DNA of 64,000 bases from Amycolatopsis anabasis (GCF_009765355.1 NZ_VTHK01000004.1:62001-126000), one strand, 5' to 3'; counted from the first letter of the stretch, positions 18,340-28,130 are shown. A program made the numbers and translations. The notes: a model not told the origin generated them from the letters alone.

Positions 18340-20031
18340 ATGACGGACACCCTGGAGAACGCCGACGCGGTCGGCACGCGGCCGCCGAAACGCAGGTACG
18401 CGCCGCTCGCGGCGAACGAGAACCGCGAGGACTACTCGCTGCGGTTCGCCGCCCATTCCTTCCGCCGGTGGTCGCCGTTCGTGGTCGCCACGACCGCGCT
18501 CGGCGGCATCGCCTACCTCGCCGACTTCGCGATCGGCGCGAGCATCGTGCTGTCCTACGGTTTCACCTCGGGCGTGCTCGCCATCCTCGCGGCCGCGGTG
18601 GTCATCTTCGGGACCGGCGTGCCGATCGCCTCGGCGTGCGCGCGGTACGGCGTGGACATGGACCTGCTGACCCGCGGCGCGGGATTCGGCTACTTCGGTT
18701 CGACGCTGACCTCACTGGTCTACGCCAGTTTCACGGTCATCTTCTTCTCGCTCGAGGGCTCGATCATGGGGCAGGCGTTCGAACTCGCGCTGGGCATCCC
18801 GCTGCCGGTCGGCTATCTGCTGTCCACTTTGCTCGTCCTGCCGTTCGCGCTGTACGGCATGGGCGCGGTGGCCAAGATGCAGACCTGGACCCAGCCGCTG
18901 TGGATCGCCGGGCTGATCCTGCCGTTCGTGGTCGTCGCGATCCGCGAACCCGGCAAGTTCGCCGAGTTCGCGTCGTTCGGCGGCACCGAGGGCGCGGGGT
19001 CGTCGTTCTCGGCGATCGGGTTCGGCTTCGGCATGGGCGTCGCGCTGTCGCTGATCGGGCAGATCGGCGAGCAGGCCGACTACCTGCGGTTCATGCCGGA
19101 GAAGACCGACGGGAACAAGCGGGCCTGGTGGGCGGCGGTGCTCGCGGCGGGCCCGGGCTGGGTGGTCCTGGGCGCGCTGAAGCAGATCGGCGGCGCGCTG
19201 CTGGCGTTCCTCGCGCTCGGGGTGGTGGGCAAGACGCACGCGCTGGAGCCGATCGCGCCGTACCTGGAGGCGGTCAAGCCCGCGCTCGGTCCGGTCGCGC
19301 TGACGTTCGCGGCGCTGTTCGTGGTGGTGTCCCAGATCAAGATCAACACGACGAACGCGTACTCGGGATCGCTGTCGTTCGCGAACTTCTTCTCCCGCGT
19401 GCTGCACCGGCATCCGGGGCGGGTCTGGTACGTGCTGGTGAACTGCGGGATCGCGCTGGCGCTGATGGAGTTCGGGGCGTTCGCGTTCCTGAACAAGATC
19501 CTGGGCTTCTATTCGAACGTGGCGATCGCGTGGATCGGGGCGGTGTGCGCGGATCTGGTGATCGCCAAACCGCTGGGGCTGTCGCCGCGGTACATCGAGT
19601 TCAAGCGGGCATACCTGCACAAGATCAACCCGGTCGGGTTCGGGTCGATGGTGATCGCGTCGGCGGTGTCGATCGCGGCGTACTTCGGGGCGTTCGGGCG
19701 ATTCCTGGCGGCGTTCAGCCCGCTGCTGGCGATGGTCGTCGCGGTCGCGCTGGTGCCGACGCTCGCGGTGCTGACCAAGAGCAAGTACTACCTGGCGCGG
19801 CCGAACACGCTGGCCGGGCCGGATTCCGGCGTCGAGGACCTGCGCGCGACCTACGAATGCGCGGTGTGCTCCGACGCGTACGAGCTGCCGGACATCGCGG
19901 ACTGCCCGAAGCACGGCGGCGCGATCTGCTCGCTGTGCTGCACATTGGACAGCACCTGCCACGACCAGTGCCAGAAACCGGGCTCCGCCCCGGTCCTCCT
20001 CCCCACCCCGACCGTCCACCGCGCGACCTGA
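18340..20031 (+). CDS. NCS1 (cytosine/purine/allantoin-type) permease with cysteine-rich C-terminal tail
   Basis: 563 residues, about 60-100 longer than usual NCS1 permeases. Twelve membrane helices run from about residue 48 to 490. Helix 1 (ATTALGGIAYLADFAIGASI) and the ACARYGVDMDLLTRGAGFGYFG loop match the family. After the last helix comes a soluble tail with eight Cys at 507, 510, 522, 530, 533, 534, 540 and 544, arranged CxxC-x11-C-x7-CxxCC-x5-C-x3-C with His525 and His541. That looks like a zinc or Fe-S binding module. GGAGG precedes the ATG. Substrate and tail function are unknown. Confidence 0.85.
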   Translation: MTDTLENADAVGTRPPKRRYAPLAANENREDYSLRFAAHSFRRWSPFVVATTALGGIAYLADFAIGASIVLSYGFTSGVLAILAAAVVIFGTGVPIASACARYGVDMDLLTRGAGFGYFGSTLTSLVYASFTVIFFSLEGSIMGQAFELALGIPLPVGYLLSTLLVLPFALYGMGAVAKMQTWTQPLWIAGLILPFVVVAIREPGKFAEFASFGGTEGAGSSFSAIGFGFGMGVALSLIGQIGEQADYLRFMPEKTDGNKRAWWAAVLAAGPGWVVLGALKQIGGALLAFLALGVVGKTHALEPIAPYLEAVKPALGPVALTFAALFVVVSQIKINTTNAYSGSLSFANFFSRVLHRHPGRVWYVLVNCGIALALMEFGAFAFLNKILGFYSNVAIAWIGAVCADLVIAKPLGLSPRYIEFKRAYLHKINPVGFGSMVIASAVSIAAYFGAFGRFLAAFSPLLAMVVAVALVPTLAVLTKSKYYLARPNTLAGPDSGVEDLRATYECAVCSDAYELPDIADCPKHGGAICSLCCTLDSTCHDQCQKPGSAPVLLPTPTVHRAT

Positions 20032-20032
20032 G

Positions 20033-20058
20033 GCCCGAAAGTGCGCGCACTTTCGGGC
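20033..20058. terminator. Perfect 26-bp palindrome (CGAAAGTG family)
   Basis: Arms GCCCGAAAGTGCG (20033-20045) and CGCACTTTCGGGC (20046-20058) abut without a loop, immediately after the NCS1 permease stop and before the converging TetR stop. Related copies lie at 22133 and 34196, with a weaker one at 1778. Confidence 0.7.
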
Positions 20059-20092
20059 AGGCGGGACCGGCGCTGGTCACTTCGAGGCGTGC

Positions 20093-20782
20093 TCAGCGCT
20101 CGTCGGGGTGAGGAGCTCGCACCGTGGGGGTTCCGGAGGGCTCGGCCCCCCGTGACGTCACAGGGCGGGTCAGGGCGGCGAGCATGTGGGCGCGGATTTC
20201 GGCGGCGATCTCGGCGACCGGGTAGGGCGGGTCGTGCGCCTGCCATTCGCGGAGCAGCCCGGTGATCGCGCCGACCAGGGCGATCGCGGTCAGCCGGTAG
20301 TCCCGCTCGGGGGCCACGCCGTGCGCCGCGAGGTTTCGCGCCTCCGCTTCGATGAAGTCGGCCCAGCGGGTGACCCAGTCCTGGTGCTGCCGCTCCAGCT
20401 CGGCGCTCACCCCGACCGCTTCCACGTAGTTGAGCCGGGGCAGTCGCGGATCGGAGGTCACGCTCGCCACGAACACGTCGAGCAGGGTGGAGATCCGGGT
20501 GACCACCTCGGCTTCGGTGAGCTCGTCCAGCGCCGCCCGCACCCGCTCCAGCGCCATCGCGTTGATGCGGTCGTGCAGGGTGAGCAGCACCTGTTCCTTG
20601 CTCTTGAACTCCTCGTAGAAGTTCCGCGTGGACACCCCGGCCTCGGCGCACAGCTGCGCGATCTTGGTCCGCTGGTACCCGCGGGACGTGAACAGCTCCA
20701 GCCCGGCGAGCAGCAGCCGCTCCCGCCGATCGGCACGGCGCTGCTCGGGCGCGACGCCGCCGTAGTTACGACCGGACGTCAC
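20093..20782 (-). CDS. TetR-family regulator, divergent from the lipase
   Basis: 229 residues. The HTH is RTKIAQLCAEAGVSTRNFYE near residues 38-57, preceded by RERLLLAGLELFTSRG. The C-terminal domain is helical and ends in a Pro-rich tail. The GTG start at 20782 follows GAGGTCGG. It diverges from the secreted lipase gene across 106 bp containing three TACCAA/TTGGTA boxes. Control of the lipase, and of itself, is the most likely role. Confidence 0.85.
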   Translation of the reverse strand: MTSGRNYGGVAPEQRRADRRERLLLAGLELFTSRGYQRTKIAQLCAEAGVSTRNFYEEFKSKEQVLLTLHDRINAMALERVRAALDELTEAEVVTRISTLLDVFVASVTSDPRLPRLNYVEAVGVSAELERQHQDWVTRWADFIEAEARNLAAHGVAPERDYRLTAIALVGAITGLLREWQAHDPPYPVAEIAAEIRAHMLAALTRPVTSRGAEPSGTPTVRAPHPDER

Positions 20783-20807
20783 CCGACCTCCTCGACAACC
20801 CCGTTTT

Positions 20808-20869
20808 TTGGTAACTGGGATTGCCAGATCCTACCAACCGGCCTACCTTGTGAAAATCTCCGTTACCAA
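20808..20869. promoter_or_regulatory. TACCAA/TTGGTA boxes between TetR and lipase
   Basis: TTGGTAAC (20808-20815) and GTTACCAA (20862-20869) are exact inverted copies 46 bp apart, and TACCAA recurs at 20832-20837. TGGGATTG next to the left arm and AATCCCA next to the right extend the symmetry. This is probably the TetR operator region. Confidence 0.5.
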
Positions 20870-20888
20870 TCCCACCTCGGAGGCAACG

Positions 20889-22100
20889 ATGCTTCGCCGA
20901 GCTCTGGTCCCGCTCGTGACAGCGTTCCTGCTGCTCACCGCGGGCGCGGTGCCCACCGCGCAGGCCGACGCCCGTCCGCCCGTCCCGTCGCAGGACCCCT
21001 TCTACACCCCACCCGATCCGCTGCCCGGTGCAGCGGGTGACGTTCTCCGCAGCCGCAAGGTCGACTGGCACCCCGAACCGTTCCGGGTCTTCCCCGCACC
21101 GGTCCAGACCTGGCAGGTGCTGCACCGCTCGACCTCGGCCACCGGCGAACCGAACGCGGTCTCCGGCACGGTCCTGGTGCCGCCGACACCGTGGCTCGGC
21201 AAGGGCCCGCGGCCGCTGGTCGCCTACGCCATGGGCACCCAGGGCCTCGGCGACCAATGCGCGCCGTCGTACCACCTGCGCAGCGGCACCGAGATCGAGA
21301 TCGCCTTCCTCGTGCAGGCCATGCTGAAGGGCTGGGCCGTCGCGGTCACCGACTACGAGGGCCTCGGCACCCCGGGCACGCACACCTACGCCGTCGCCCA
21401 GTCCGAGGGTCGCGCGCTGCTCGACGTCGCCCGCGCCGCGACCCGGCTGCCCGAGACCGGCCTGACCCCGGCCTCCCCGGTCGGCGCCTTCGGCTACTCG
21501 CAGGGCGGCCAGGCCGCCGCGGCCGCCGGCGAACTCCAGCCCGCCTACGCGCCGGACGTCAAACTGGTCGGCGTCTCCGAAGGCGGGGTGCCCGCCGATC
21601 TCAACGAGGTCGCCAAGTTCAACGACGGCGGCGCGGCCTTCGGCCTGGTCGCCGGGGCCGCCGTGGGCTACTCGACCGCGTACCCCGAACTGCCCTTCAC
21701 CGACGTGCTCAACGCGCGCGGCAAGGACCTGGTCGCGAAGGTCAAGGAGTCCTGCGTGGTCGAACTCGGCACCGCGGCCCCCTTCACCAAGCTGAACGAC
21801 CTCACCACGAAACCGGACATCATCAAGGATCCGCGCTGGCAGGCCCGCCTGGCCGAGAACCGGCTCGGCGACCGCAAACCCGGCGTGCCGATCTACCTGT
21901 ACCACGGCACGCTGGACGAGCTGATTCCCTTTGCGGGCGCGGAAAAGCTCAAGGCGCGCTACTGCGCACTGGGCACCCGGCTCGAATGGCAGCCGGTCCC
22001 GCTCGCCGGGCACATCGTCGGCGTTTCGGTGTGGGGCACCAACGCCCTCAACTGGCTCGGCGACCGCTTCGACGGCAAACCCGCCAAGACGACCTGCTGA
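20889..22100 (+). CDS. Secreted lipase (LIP family, PF03583-like)
   Basis: 403 residues. A Sec signal peptide (LRRALVPLVTAFLLLTAG...AQA) ends near residue 27. The alpha/beta-hydrolase nucleophile elbow is GAFGYSQGGQAAAAAG. YLYHGTLDELIPF supplies the acidic residue and PLAGHIVG the His. YAMGTQGLGDQCAPSY and VTDYEGLGTPGTHTYA are signatures of the triacylglycerol/secretory lipase family of actinobacteria and fungi. It acts outside the cell on esters; natural substrate unknown. The ATG follows CGGAGG. The divergent TetR is the probable regulator. Confidence 0.9.
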   Translation: MLRRALVPLVTAFLLLTAGAVPTAQADARPPVPSQDPFYTPPDPLPGAAGDVLRSRKVDWHPEPFRVFPAPVQTWQVLHRSTSATGEPNAVSGTVLVPPTPWLGKGPRPLVAYAMGTQGLGDQCAPSYHLRSGTEIEIAFLVQAMLKGWAVAVTDYEGLGTPGTHTYAVAQSEGRALLDVARAATRLPETGLTPASPVGAFGYSQGGQAAAAAGELQPAYAPDVKLVGVSEGGVPADLNEVAKFNDGGAAFGLVAGAAVGYSTAYPELPFTDVLNARGKDLVAKVKESCVVELGTAAPFTKLNDLTTKPDIIKDPRWQARLAENRLGDRKPGVPIYLYHGTLDELIPFAGAEKLKARYCALGTRLEWQPVPLAGHIVGVSVWGTNALNWLGDRFDGKPAKTTC

Positions 22101-22108
22101 CCATCGTG

Positions 22109-22152
22109 GGGTCGTGCCGCCGCGACACGACCCGAAAGTGCGCGCACTTTCG
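22109..22152. terminator. Two abutting palindromes between lipase and ureD
   Basis: GGGTCGTG (22109-22116) pairs with CACGACCC (22126-22133). CGAAAGTGCG/CGCACTTTCG (22133-22152) is a perfect 20-bp palindrome sharing base 22133 with it. They lie just past the lipase stop, between converging transcripts. One resembles the 34071 element and the other the 20033 and 34196 elements. Confidence 0.6.
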
Positions 22153-22239
22153 ACACAGCCGAACGAGGCGACCCACCCGAATTTTCACCCCACAACAGGC
22201 GCCCCCGCGGGGGCGGCGATGACCAACCGGCCGGAACAC

Positions 22240-22971
22240 TCACGACCCCCGATGGCAGGCGAGGGCGGTGGCGAGGTCCTGGGCGGCGGTGACGGCGTCC
22301 GGGGCGAGGGCGGTGGCCAGGGCGCCCCCGGCGGGGAGGGGGGTGACCGACCACCATTCGCCGCTCGCCGGGGGCACCGGGTCTTCGCCCGCCAGCAGCA
22401 GTTCGGTGGCGAGGACCCGGCGCCCGGCCAGGCCCGCCGCGCTCGCGTCCAGCACCGGGTCGCCGATGGTCAGGGTCTGGTGCAGCACCGGGATTCCCGC
22501 CCGGGTCACCCGCTGCGAGGTGGTCAGGCGCCCGGGCGGTTCCCCGCTGCGGCCGAGGACCAGCACTTCGCGGGCACGCAGCCGGGCGCCGCGGTCGAGC
22601 GTGGCCGCGAACTCGGCGGTGTGCCGCGCCCGCCGGGTGACCACCGTGGGTTCCGGCAGGTATTCCAGGTTTCCGCCCTCGCCCACCTCGATCGACACGA
22701 CCGAACGGCTCCCGTCGGCGTGCGGGCCGGGCAGCGCCAGGGTCGCCGCGACACCGCACAGGCGCAGATTCGCGCCCGGCCCCACCCGCACGGTGAGGGT
22801 GAGCGAATCACCGCCGAGCGGGGCCGTCGCGGAATTCACCAGATGCACGGTGGCCGGGGCCGCCCGGTTCCGCTTGGGCAGCAGGGTGAGCGGCACCATC
22901 GAGCGCAGTTCGCGCAGGACGGTCCGGCCGGAGCCGTCCAGCTCGGCGGTCAGCCGGGCGTGCGCCTTCAC
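22240..22971 (-). CDS. ureD: Urease accessory protein UreD
   Basis: 243 residues. UreD binds apo-urease and with UreF and UreG helps load nickel. The sequence shows the family pattern: [19 protein letters not shown] near the N-terminus, [40 protein letters not shown] and a C-terminal [10 protein letters not shown]. The GTG start overlaps the ureG stop (GTGA). It is the last gene of the operon. Confidence 0.88.
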   Translation of the reverse strand: MKAHARLTAELDGSGRTVLRELRSMVPLTLLPKRNRAAPATVHLVNSATAPLGGDSLTLTVRVGPGANLRLCGVAATLALPGPHADGSRSVVSIEVGEGGNLEYLPEPTVVTRRARHTAEFAATLDRGARLRAREVLVLGRSGEPPGRLTTSQRVTRAGIPVLHQTLTIGDPVLDASAAGLAGRRVLATELLLAGEDPVPPASGEWWSVTPLPAGGALATALAPDAVTAAQDLATALACHRGS

Positions 22972-23663
22972 CCCGCCGGGACCAGGGACCGCACCCAGTC
23001 CGCGACATCCGGGGCGTTCGGAGTGTCCACAAGCGACTGCTTGATCACCGGCAGCTCACCGCGCATGTGGTGCGCGTCGGAGGTCATCACGTTCAGATCG
23101 GCGCCGACCAGATGCGCGATGTCGATCTTGTTGATCACCAGGAGATCGGCGGTGGTGACCCCCGGGCCGCCCTTGCGCGGCACCTTGTCGCCGCCCGCGA
23201 CGTCGACTACGAAGACCTGGCTGTCGGCCAGGCCGCGGCTGAACACCGCGGTGAGGTTGTCCCCGCCGCTTTCGATGATCACCAGCTGCAGCCCGGGGAA
23301 CTTCTCCTCCAGGCGCTCCACCGCGTCCAGGTTCGCGGTGATGTCGTCGCGGATCGCGGTGTGCGGGCACGCCCCGGTCTGCACGGCCTCGATCCGTTCG
23401 GTGTCCAGCACCCCGGCCTTGCGCAGGAAGTCCGCGTCCTCGGTGGTGTAGATGTCGTTGGTCACCACGGCCAGGTTGATCTCGTCGCCCAGCGCCCGGC
23501 AGAGCGCGGCGACCAGGGCCGTCTTACCGCTGCCGACCGGGCCGCCGATGCCGATCCGGTACGCCCGCCCGTGCGTCGGCGCGGGATCGTAGCGGTCGGG
23601 TTCGGCGGCGGTGGGGTCGAAGTTCACCGCGTGGAAATGACCGTGACCGTGTTCAGCTGGCAA
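22968..23663 (-). CDS. ureG: Urease accessory GTPase UreG
   Basis: 231 residues. The P-loop GGPVGSGKT is at residues 40-48. Other SIMIBI GTPase elements are [24 protein letters not shown] (metal-binding CPH), IIESGGDNL and NKIDIA. The N-terminus HGHGHFH is His-rich and could hold nickel, which may matter because no ureE is present. The TTG start at 23663 overlaps the end of ureF by 11 bp. UreG hydrolyses GTP to drive nickel insertion into urease. Confidence 0.95.
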   Translation of the reverse strand: MPAEHGHGHFHAVNFDPTAAEPDRYDPAPTHGRAYRIGIGGPVGSGKTALVAALCRALGDEINLAVVTNDIYTTEDADFLRKAGVLDTERIEAVQTGACPHTAIRDDITANLDAVERLEEKFPGLQLVIIESGGDNLTAVFSRGLADSQVFVVDVAGGDKVPRKGGPGVTTADLLVINKIDIAHLVGADLNVMTSDAHHMRGELPVIKQSLVDTPNAPDVADWVRSLVPAG

Positions 23664-24339
23664 AGAGACGCACCTCTTCCTGGTGATGTCGTTGATGTGC
23701 TTCGGCGAGCAGGTCGAGCGCGGGCGATCCCGGCGCGGGCAGCTGCGCGGGCGCCAAGCCCGCCACGGACTCCGCGGCGATCGCGATCGAGTCGAGTTCG
23801 GGGGTCAGCGCGGCGACGATCGCGTTGACGGCGAAGGGATCCAGGCCGAGCAGGCGCACCGCGGCGCTCGCCGGGCCGCTGACCGCCAGGTACCCGGCGG
23901 CCTGCGCGGCCTCGCGCGGTGATCCGCCCGCGACACCGATCAGCGCGCCGAGGATCACCGGATGATGCGGCCGCGGGGTGACGGCGAGCAGGGAGTCCAC
24001 TGTAGACGAATACCAGGCGATCCGGCCCGCCCGCGCGGTGCCCCTTCCCTGCGCGCGGGAAGCCTCCCGCTGCGCGGCCGACGGGGTGCGCGCGTCCAGT
24101 TCGGCGTCCAGCGCCGCCCAGTATCCACTGTGGACTTTCCGGAGCGCGGCATGGGTGGCGGCCGCGGCGAACACGGCGGCCAGCAGGCCCGCCGTCCGCA
24201 ACCGGCCGAGCAGGAACCCGGGGAGATCCCGCTCGCTGGTCACCAGCCGGCGCGCGGCGGCCTCCTCCAGTCCGCCGGAATGCACGTGCCCGCCGCCCGG
24301 GAACCGGGAATCGGCGAGCAGGATCGCGGGGATGCCCAT
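23653..24339 (-). CDS. ureF: Urease accessory protein UreF
   Basis: 228 residues. It is a mainly helical scaffold protein that couples UreG to the urease apoprotein. The N-terminal [20 protein letters not shown] corresponds to the family's LxDSxFPxGxxxHSxGLE signature. An Ala-rich helical body and [25 protein letters not shown] follow. The ATG overlaps the ureC stop (ATGA). The order C-F-G-D without ureE is the mycobacterial type. Confidence 0.9.
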   Translation of the reverse strand: MGIPAILLADSRFPGGGHVHSGGLEEAAARRLVTSERDLPGFLLGRLRTAGLLAAVFAAAATHAALRKVHSGYWAALDAELDARTPSAAQREASRAQGRGTARAGRIAWYSSTVDSLLAVTPRPHHPVILGALIGVAGGSPREAAQAAGYLAVSGPASAAVRLLGLDPFAVNAIVAALTPELDSIAIAAESVAGLAPAQLPAPGSPALDLLAEAHQRHHQEEVRLFAS

Positions 24340-26057
24340 CAGAACAGGAAGTACCGCTGGGCCATCGGCAGTTCGGTGACCGGTCGCGGTTCGATCAGCT
24401 CGCCGTCCACGTGCACGGCGAAGCTGTCCGGATCCACCCGGATGTCCGGCAACGCGTCGTTGAGCAGCATGTCGGCCTTGGTCACCCCGCGCGTGTCGGA
24501 AACCGCCGCCAACGGCCGCGCGATCCGGAACCGGTCCTCGAGCCCGGTGCCGACCGCCTCCGGCGCCACGAAGTGCAGGCTGCTCGCGGTCACCACGGAC
24601 GGCGCCGCGCCGAACATCGGGCGCGCCAGCACCGGCTGCGGCGTCGGGATCGAAGCGTTCGCGTCCCCCATCGCGGCCCACACCGGAAATCCGCCCTTGA
24701 GCACGACGTGCGGGCGCACCCCGAAGAACTTCGGCTCCCACAGCACCAGATCGGCCAGCTTGCCGACCTCCACCGAACCGATCTCGTGGTCCATCCCGTG
24801 CGCGATCGCCGGGTTGATCGTGTACTTCGCGACGTACCGGCGGGCGCGCAGGTTGTCCGCCGCGCCGTCGCCGGGCAGCGCGCCGCGGCGGCGCTTCATC
24901 ACGTGCGCGGTCTGCCAGGTCCGGATGATCACCTCGCCGATCCGGCCCATCGCCTGGGAATCCGAGCTGATCATCGAGATCGCGCCCAGATCGTGCAGCA
25001 CGTCCTCGGCGGCGATCGTGGTCGGCCGGATCCGGCTCTCCGCGAACGCCAGGTCCTCGGGCACGGACGGGTTGAGGTGATGGCAGACCATCAGCATGTC
25101 CAGGTGCTCGTCCAGGGTGTTCGCGGTGTGCGGCCGGGTCGGATTGGTCGAGGACGGCAGCACGTTGGGCTGCCCGGCGACCCGGATGATGTCCGGCGCG
25201 TGCCCGCCCCCGGCGCCCTCGGTGTGGTAGGCGTTGATCGACCGGCCACCGATCGCGTCCAAAGTGGACTCCAGGTAGCCGGCCTCGTTGAGCGTGTCGG
25301 TGTGGATCGCCACCTGCACGCCGGACCGCTCGGCCACGGTGAGGCAGGCGTCGATCGCGGCCGGGGTCGAACCCCAGTCCTCGTGCAGTTTGAATCCGCC
25401 CGCCCCGGCCAGCAGCTGCTCGCGCAGCGCCTCGGAGCGCACGGTGTTTCCCTTGCCCAGCAACAGGACGTTCACCGGCTGCGCGTCCATGGCCTGCAGC
25501 ATCCGGCCCAGGTTCCAGGCCCCGGGCGTGACCGTGGTGGCCTTGCTCCCCTCGACCGGACCGGTCCCGCCGCCGACGAGCGTGGTCAGCCCGGCGGCCA
25601 GCGCGGTGCCGACGAGTTGCGGGCAGATGAAGTGCACGTGGCAGTCGATGCCCCCGGCGGTCAGGATCTTCCCGTTGCCCGCGAGCACCTCGGTCGACGG
25701 GCCGATCACCAGCTCCGGGGCCACCCCGTCCATGGTGTCCGGGTTGCCCGCCTTGCCGATGCCGACGATCCGGCCGTCGCGCACGCCCACGTCCGCCTTC
25801 ACCACGCCCCAGTGGTCCAGCACCACGACCCCGGTGATCACCAGGTCCGGGGCGCCCTCCTCGCGCGTGGCCATGCCCTGGCCCATCGACTCGCGGATCA
25901 CCTTGCCGCCGCCGAACAGCGCCTCGTCGCCGGAACCCGCGCCGCGGCTGCGGTCCTCGGTGACCTCGATCAGCAGATCGGTGTCGGCCAGCCGGATCCG
26001 GTCGCCGACGGTCGGCCCGAACAGTTCGACGTACCGCTCGCGGTCGATCTCGGTCAT
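24339..26057 (-). CDS. ureC: Urease alpha (catalytic) subunit
   Basis: 572 residues, full length. Urease hydrolyses urea to ammonia and carbamate at a dinickel centre. The Ni ligands are visible: His140 and His142 (DCHVH), the carbamylated Lys223 ([10 protein letters not shown]), His252 and His278, and Asp366 (SSDSQAMG). The mobile flap [19 protein letters not shown] carries Cys325 and His326. The ATG at 26057 overlaps the ureB stop (ATGA). All active-site residues are present, so the enzyme should be functional. Confidence 0.97.
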   Translation of the reverse strand: MTEIDRERYVELFGPTVGDRIRLADTDLLIEVTEDRSRGAGSGDEALFGGGKVIRESMGQGMATREEGAPDLVITGVVVLDHWGVVKADVGVRDGRIVGIGKAGNPDTMDGVAPELVIGPSTEVLAGNGKILTAGGIDCHVHFICPQLVGTALAAGLTTLVGGGTGPVEGSKATTVTPGAWNLGRMLQAMDAQPVNVLLLGKGNTVRSEALREQLLAGAGGFKLHEDWGSTPAAIDACLTVAERSGVQVAIHTDTLNEAGYLESTLDAIGGRSINAYHTEGAGGGHAPDIIRVAGQPNVLPSSTNPTRPHTANTLDEHLDMLMVCHHLNPSVPEDLAFAESRIRPTTIAAEDVLHDLGAISMISSDSQAMGRIGEVIIRTWQTAHVMKRRRGALPGDGAADNLRARRYVAKYTINPAIAHGMDHEIGSVEVGKLADLVLWEPKFFGVRPHVVLKGGFPVWAAMGDANASIPTPQPVLARPMFGAAPSVVTASSLHFVAPEAVGTGLEDRFRIARPLAAVSDTRGVTKADMLLNDALPDIRVDPDSFAVHVDGELIEPRPVTELPMAQRYFLF

Positions 26058-26350
26058 GCGTCCTCCCCGCGCAGCCCGGGAACGACCCGGCGACCGGCCA
26101 GCGGAACCAGGTCCACCTCGCGCTCGATGCCCGGTTCGAACCGGACGGACGTTCCCGCGGGCACGTCCAGCCGGTGCCCGCGGGCGGCTTCGCGGTCGAA
26201 GTCGAGCGCCGGGTTCACCGCGGCGAAGTGGTAGTGCGAACCGACCTGCACCGGGCGGTCGCCGGTGTTGCTCACCCGCAGCCGGCGGCGCGGGCGCCCC
26301 GGATTCAGCTCGACGGGTTCGTCGCCGGGAAGGATCTCGCCTGGACGCAT
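26054..26350 (-). CDS. ureB: Urease beta subunit
   Basis: 98 residues. The start [19 protein letters not shown] and the strands [39 protein letters not shown] and [14 protein letters not shown] are the standard UreB pattern. I chose the ATG at 26350, preceded by GAGGTG. A GTG at 26362 would overlap the ureA stop (GTGA) and add four residues. Confidence 0.93.
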   Translation of the reverse strand: MRPGEILPGDEPVELNPGRPRRRLRVSNTGDRPVQVGSHYHFAAVNPALDFDREAARGHRLDVPAGTSVRFEPGIEREVDLVPLAGRRVVPGLRGEDA

Positions 26351-26358
26351 GGAGCACC

Positions 26359-26661
26359 TCACACGATCGGGTCATGCACGGTGACGAGTTTCGTGCCGTC
26401 CGGGAAGGTCGCCTCGACCTGCACCGAATCCACCATTTCGGGGACTCCGTCGAGCACCTGCTCGCGGGAGAGCACGGTCCGCCCGCTCGCGACCAGTTCG
26501 CTGACCGTCCGCCCGTCCCGCGCGCCTTCCAGCACGTGGTCGGTGATCAGGGCCACGGCCTCGGGGTAGTTCAGCCGGACACCGCGATCCAGCCGCCGCC
26601 GGGCGACGTCCGCGGCCACGTGGACGAGCAGTTTGTCCCGTTCTTGCGGGCTGAGGTGCAT
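26359..26661 (-). CDS. ureA: Urease gamma subunit
   Basis: 100 residues, full length. [40 protein letters not shown] and [20 protein letters not shown] are diagnostic. It is the first gene of the operon. No Shine-Dalgarno is seen before the ATG, so the leader may be very short. It diverges from the second citrate synthase across 251 bp. Confidence 0.95.
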   Translation of the reverse strand: MHLSPQERDKLLVHVAADVARRRLDRGVRLNYPEAVALITDHVLEGARDGRTVSELVASGRTVLSREQVLDGVPEMVDSVQVEATFPDGTKLVTVHDPIV

Positions 26662-26912
26662 GCGAAAGGTCTATCACCCGAATGCGCGCGGCGCAGGCTC
26701 TGGAAACATAGGATTTACGTAGGAAGAACCAGGACAACTGAATCGTTCTCGTAATCGTGACCGAAACCACCGCTTCTTCCGCTTGTTACCAGCGGGTTGA
26801 GGGAGCAAGGTTTGTCCCACCGTGCGAAGGGGCGCGCTAGGGCTAGGCGTGTTCACCCCGAGCCGCGCGATGACCAACTGTCGGGGAACGCGCACCGAAA
26901 GGTCTCTCACAA
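26662..26912. other. Divergent promoter region ureA / citA
   Basis: 251 bp that must hold both promoters. An AT-richer stretch around 26695-26760 is the likely place. Near-identical 15-mers CGAAAGGTCTATCAC (26663-26677) and CGAAAGGTCTCTCAC (26896-26910) in direct orientation mark both ends; the right one supplies the GAAAGG ribosome site of the citrate synthase. No hairpin or small gene was found. Confidence 0.45.
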
Positions 26913-28064
26913 GTGACTACGTCAGCGCCCGTGGCCAACAGCCAGACAACTCAGCCAGCCGACGAGCCGGACGACGGTTTCCGGCCCGGCTTGGAAGGCG
27001 TCGTCGCCTTCCGCACCGAAATCGCCGAACCCGACCGGGACGGCGGCGCGCTGCGCTACCGCGGCGTGGACATCGAGGAGCTCGCCGGCAAGGTGACCTT
27101 CGGCGATGTCTGGGGACTCCTCGTGGACGGGAGGTTCGGGCACGGGCTGCCGCCCGCCGAACCGTTCCCGCTGCCCGTGCACACCGGTGACGTCCGGGTC
27201 GACGTGCAGGCCGCGCTGGCCATGCTCGCGCCGATCTGGGGTTACCGCCCGCTGCTGGACATCTCCGACGCCGAGGCGCGGGAGAACCTCGCGCGCGCCT
27301 CGGTGATGGCGCTGTCCTATGTGGCCCAGTCCGCGCGCGGCATCGGGCAGCCGGCCGTGCCGCAGACCCGGGTCGACGAGGCGACCTCGATCACCGAGCG
27401 CTTCATGATCCGCTGGCGTGGCGAACCGGACCCGGCGCACGTCAAGGCCGTGGACGCCTACTGGGTCTCCGCCGCCGAGCACGGCCTCAACGCCTCCACG
27501 TTCACCGCCCGGGTGATCGCCTCGACCGGCGCCGACGTGGCCGCCGCGATGTCCGGGGCGATCGGCGCGATGTCCGGCCCGCTGCACGGCGGCGCGCCGG
27601 CGCGGGTGCTGCCGATGATCGCCGAGGCCGAGCGGACCGGTGACGCGGCCGCGGTCGTGAAGGGCATCCTGGACCGCAAGGAACGCCTGATGGGCTTCGG
27701 GCACCGGGTGTACCGGGCCGAGGACCCGCGGGCGCGCGTGCTGCGGCGGACCTGCCGCGAGCTGGGCGCCGAGCGGTACGAGGTGGCCGCCGCGCTCGAG
27801 CAGGCCGCGCTGGCCGAACTCCGCGAGCGCCGCCCGGACCGCGCGATCGAGACGAACGTCGAGTTCTGGGCCGCGGTCATCCTGGACTTCGCCCAGGTAC
27901 CGACGCACATGATGCCCGCGATGTTCACCTCGGCGCGGACCGCCGGGTGGGCGGCGCACATCCTGGAGCAGAAGCAGACCGGTCGGCTGGTCCGCCCGTC
28001 GGCGAAGTACGTGGGCCCGGGCCCGCGCAGCCCCCAGGAAGTCGAGGGCTGGGACTCGATCTAG
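26913..28064 (+). CDS. citA: Second citrate synthase (CitA-like)
   Basis: 383 residues, shorter than the GltA at 4875 and lacking its N-terminal strand domain. Signatures are GPLHGGAPARVLPMI, MGFGHRVYRAEDPRARVL and ETNVEFWAAVILDFAQVP. It begins directly with EGVVAFRTEIAEPD after a short polar leader. Related mycobacterial proteins are annotated CitA and may act as citrate or 2-methylcitrate synthase; specificity cannot be told here. The GTG start follows GAAAGG. The transcript ends in a palindrome nearly identical to the one after gltA. Confidence 0.93.
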   Translation: MTTSAPVANSQTTQPADEPDDGFRPGLEGVVAFRTEIAEPDRDGGALRYRGVDIEELAGKVTFGDVWGLLVDGRFGHGLPPAEPFPLPVHTGDVRVDVQAALAMLAPIWGYRPLLDISDAEARENLARASVMALSYVAQSARGIGQPAVPQTRVDEATSITERFMIRWRGEPDPAHVKAVDAYWVSAAEHGLNASTFTARVIASTGADVAAAMSGAIGAMSGPLHGGAPARVLPMIAEAERTGDAAAVVKGILDRKERLMGFGHRVYRAEDPRARVLRRTCRELGAERYEVAAALEQAALAELRERRPDRAIETNVEFWAAVILDFAQVPTHMMPAMFTSARTAGWAAHILEQKQTGRLVRPSAKYVGPGPRSPQEVEGWDSI

Positions 28065-28075
28065 TCACCAAGGAC

Positions 28076-28130
28076 TTCCATGAGGGGACCCCTCCGGACA
28101 GATTTCGTCTGGAGGGGTCCCCTCATGGAA
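28076..28130. terminator. 55-bp palindrome after citA, near-copy of the gltA one
   Basis: Arms TTCCATGAGGGGACCCCTCC (28076-28095) and GGAGGGGTCCCCTCATGGAA (28111-28130) are exact inverted copies. The inner 15 bp are a degenerate form of the gltA element's core. It lies 11 bp past the citA stop and overlaps the last codons of the converging TetR gene. Confidence 0.8.

Noticed and set aside
26054-26362. GTG at 26362 as ureB start
   Set aside because: It would overlap the ureA stop, but the ATG at 26350 has a ribosome site and fits the family N-terminus better.
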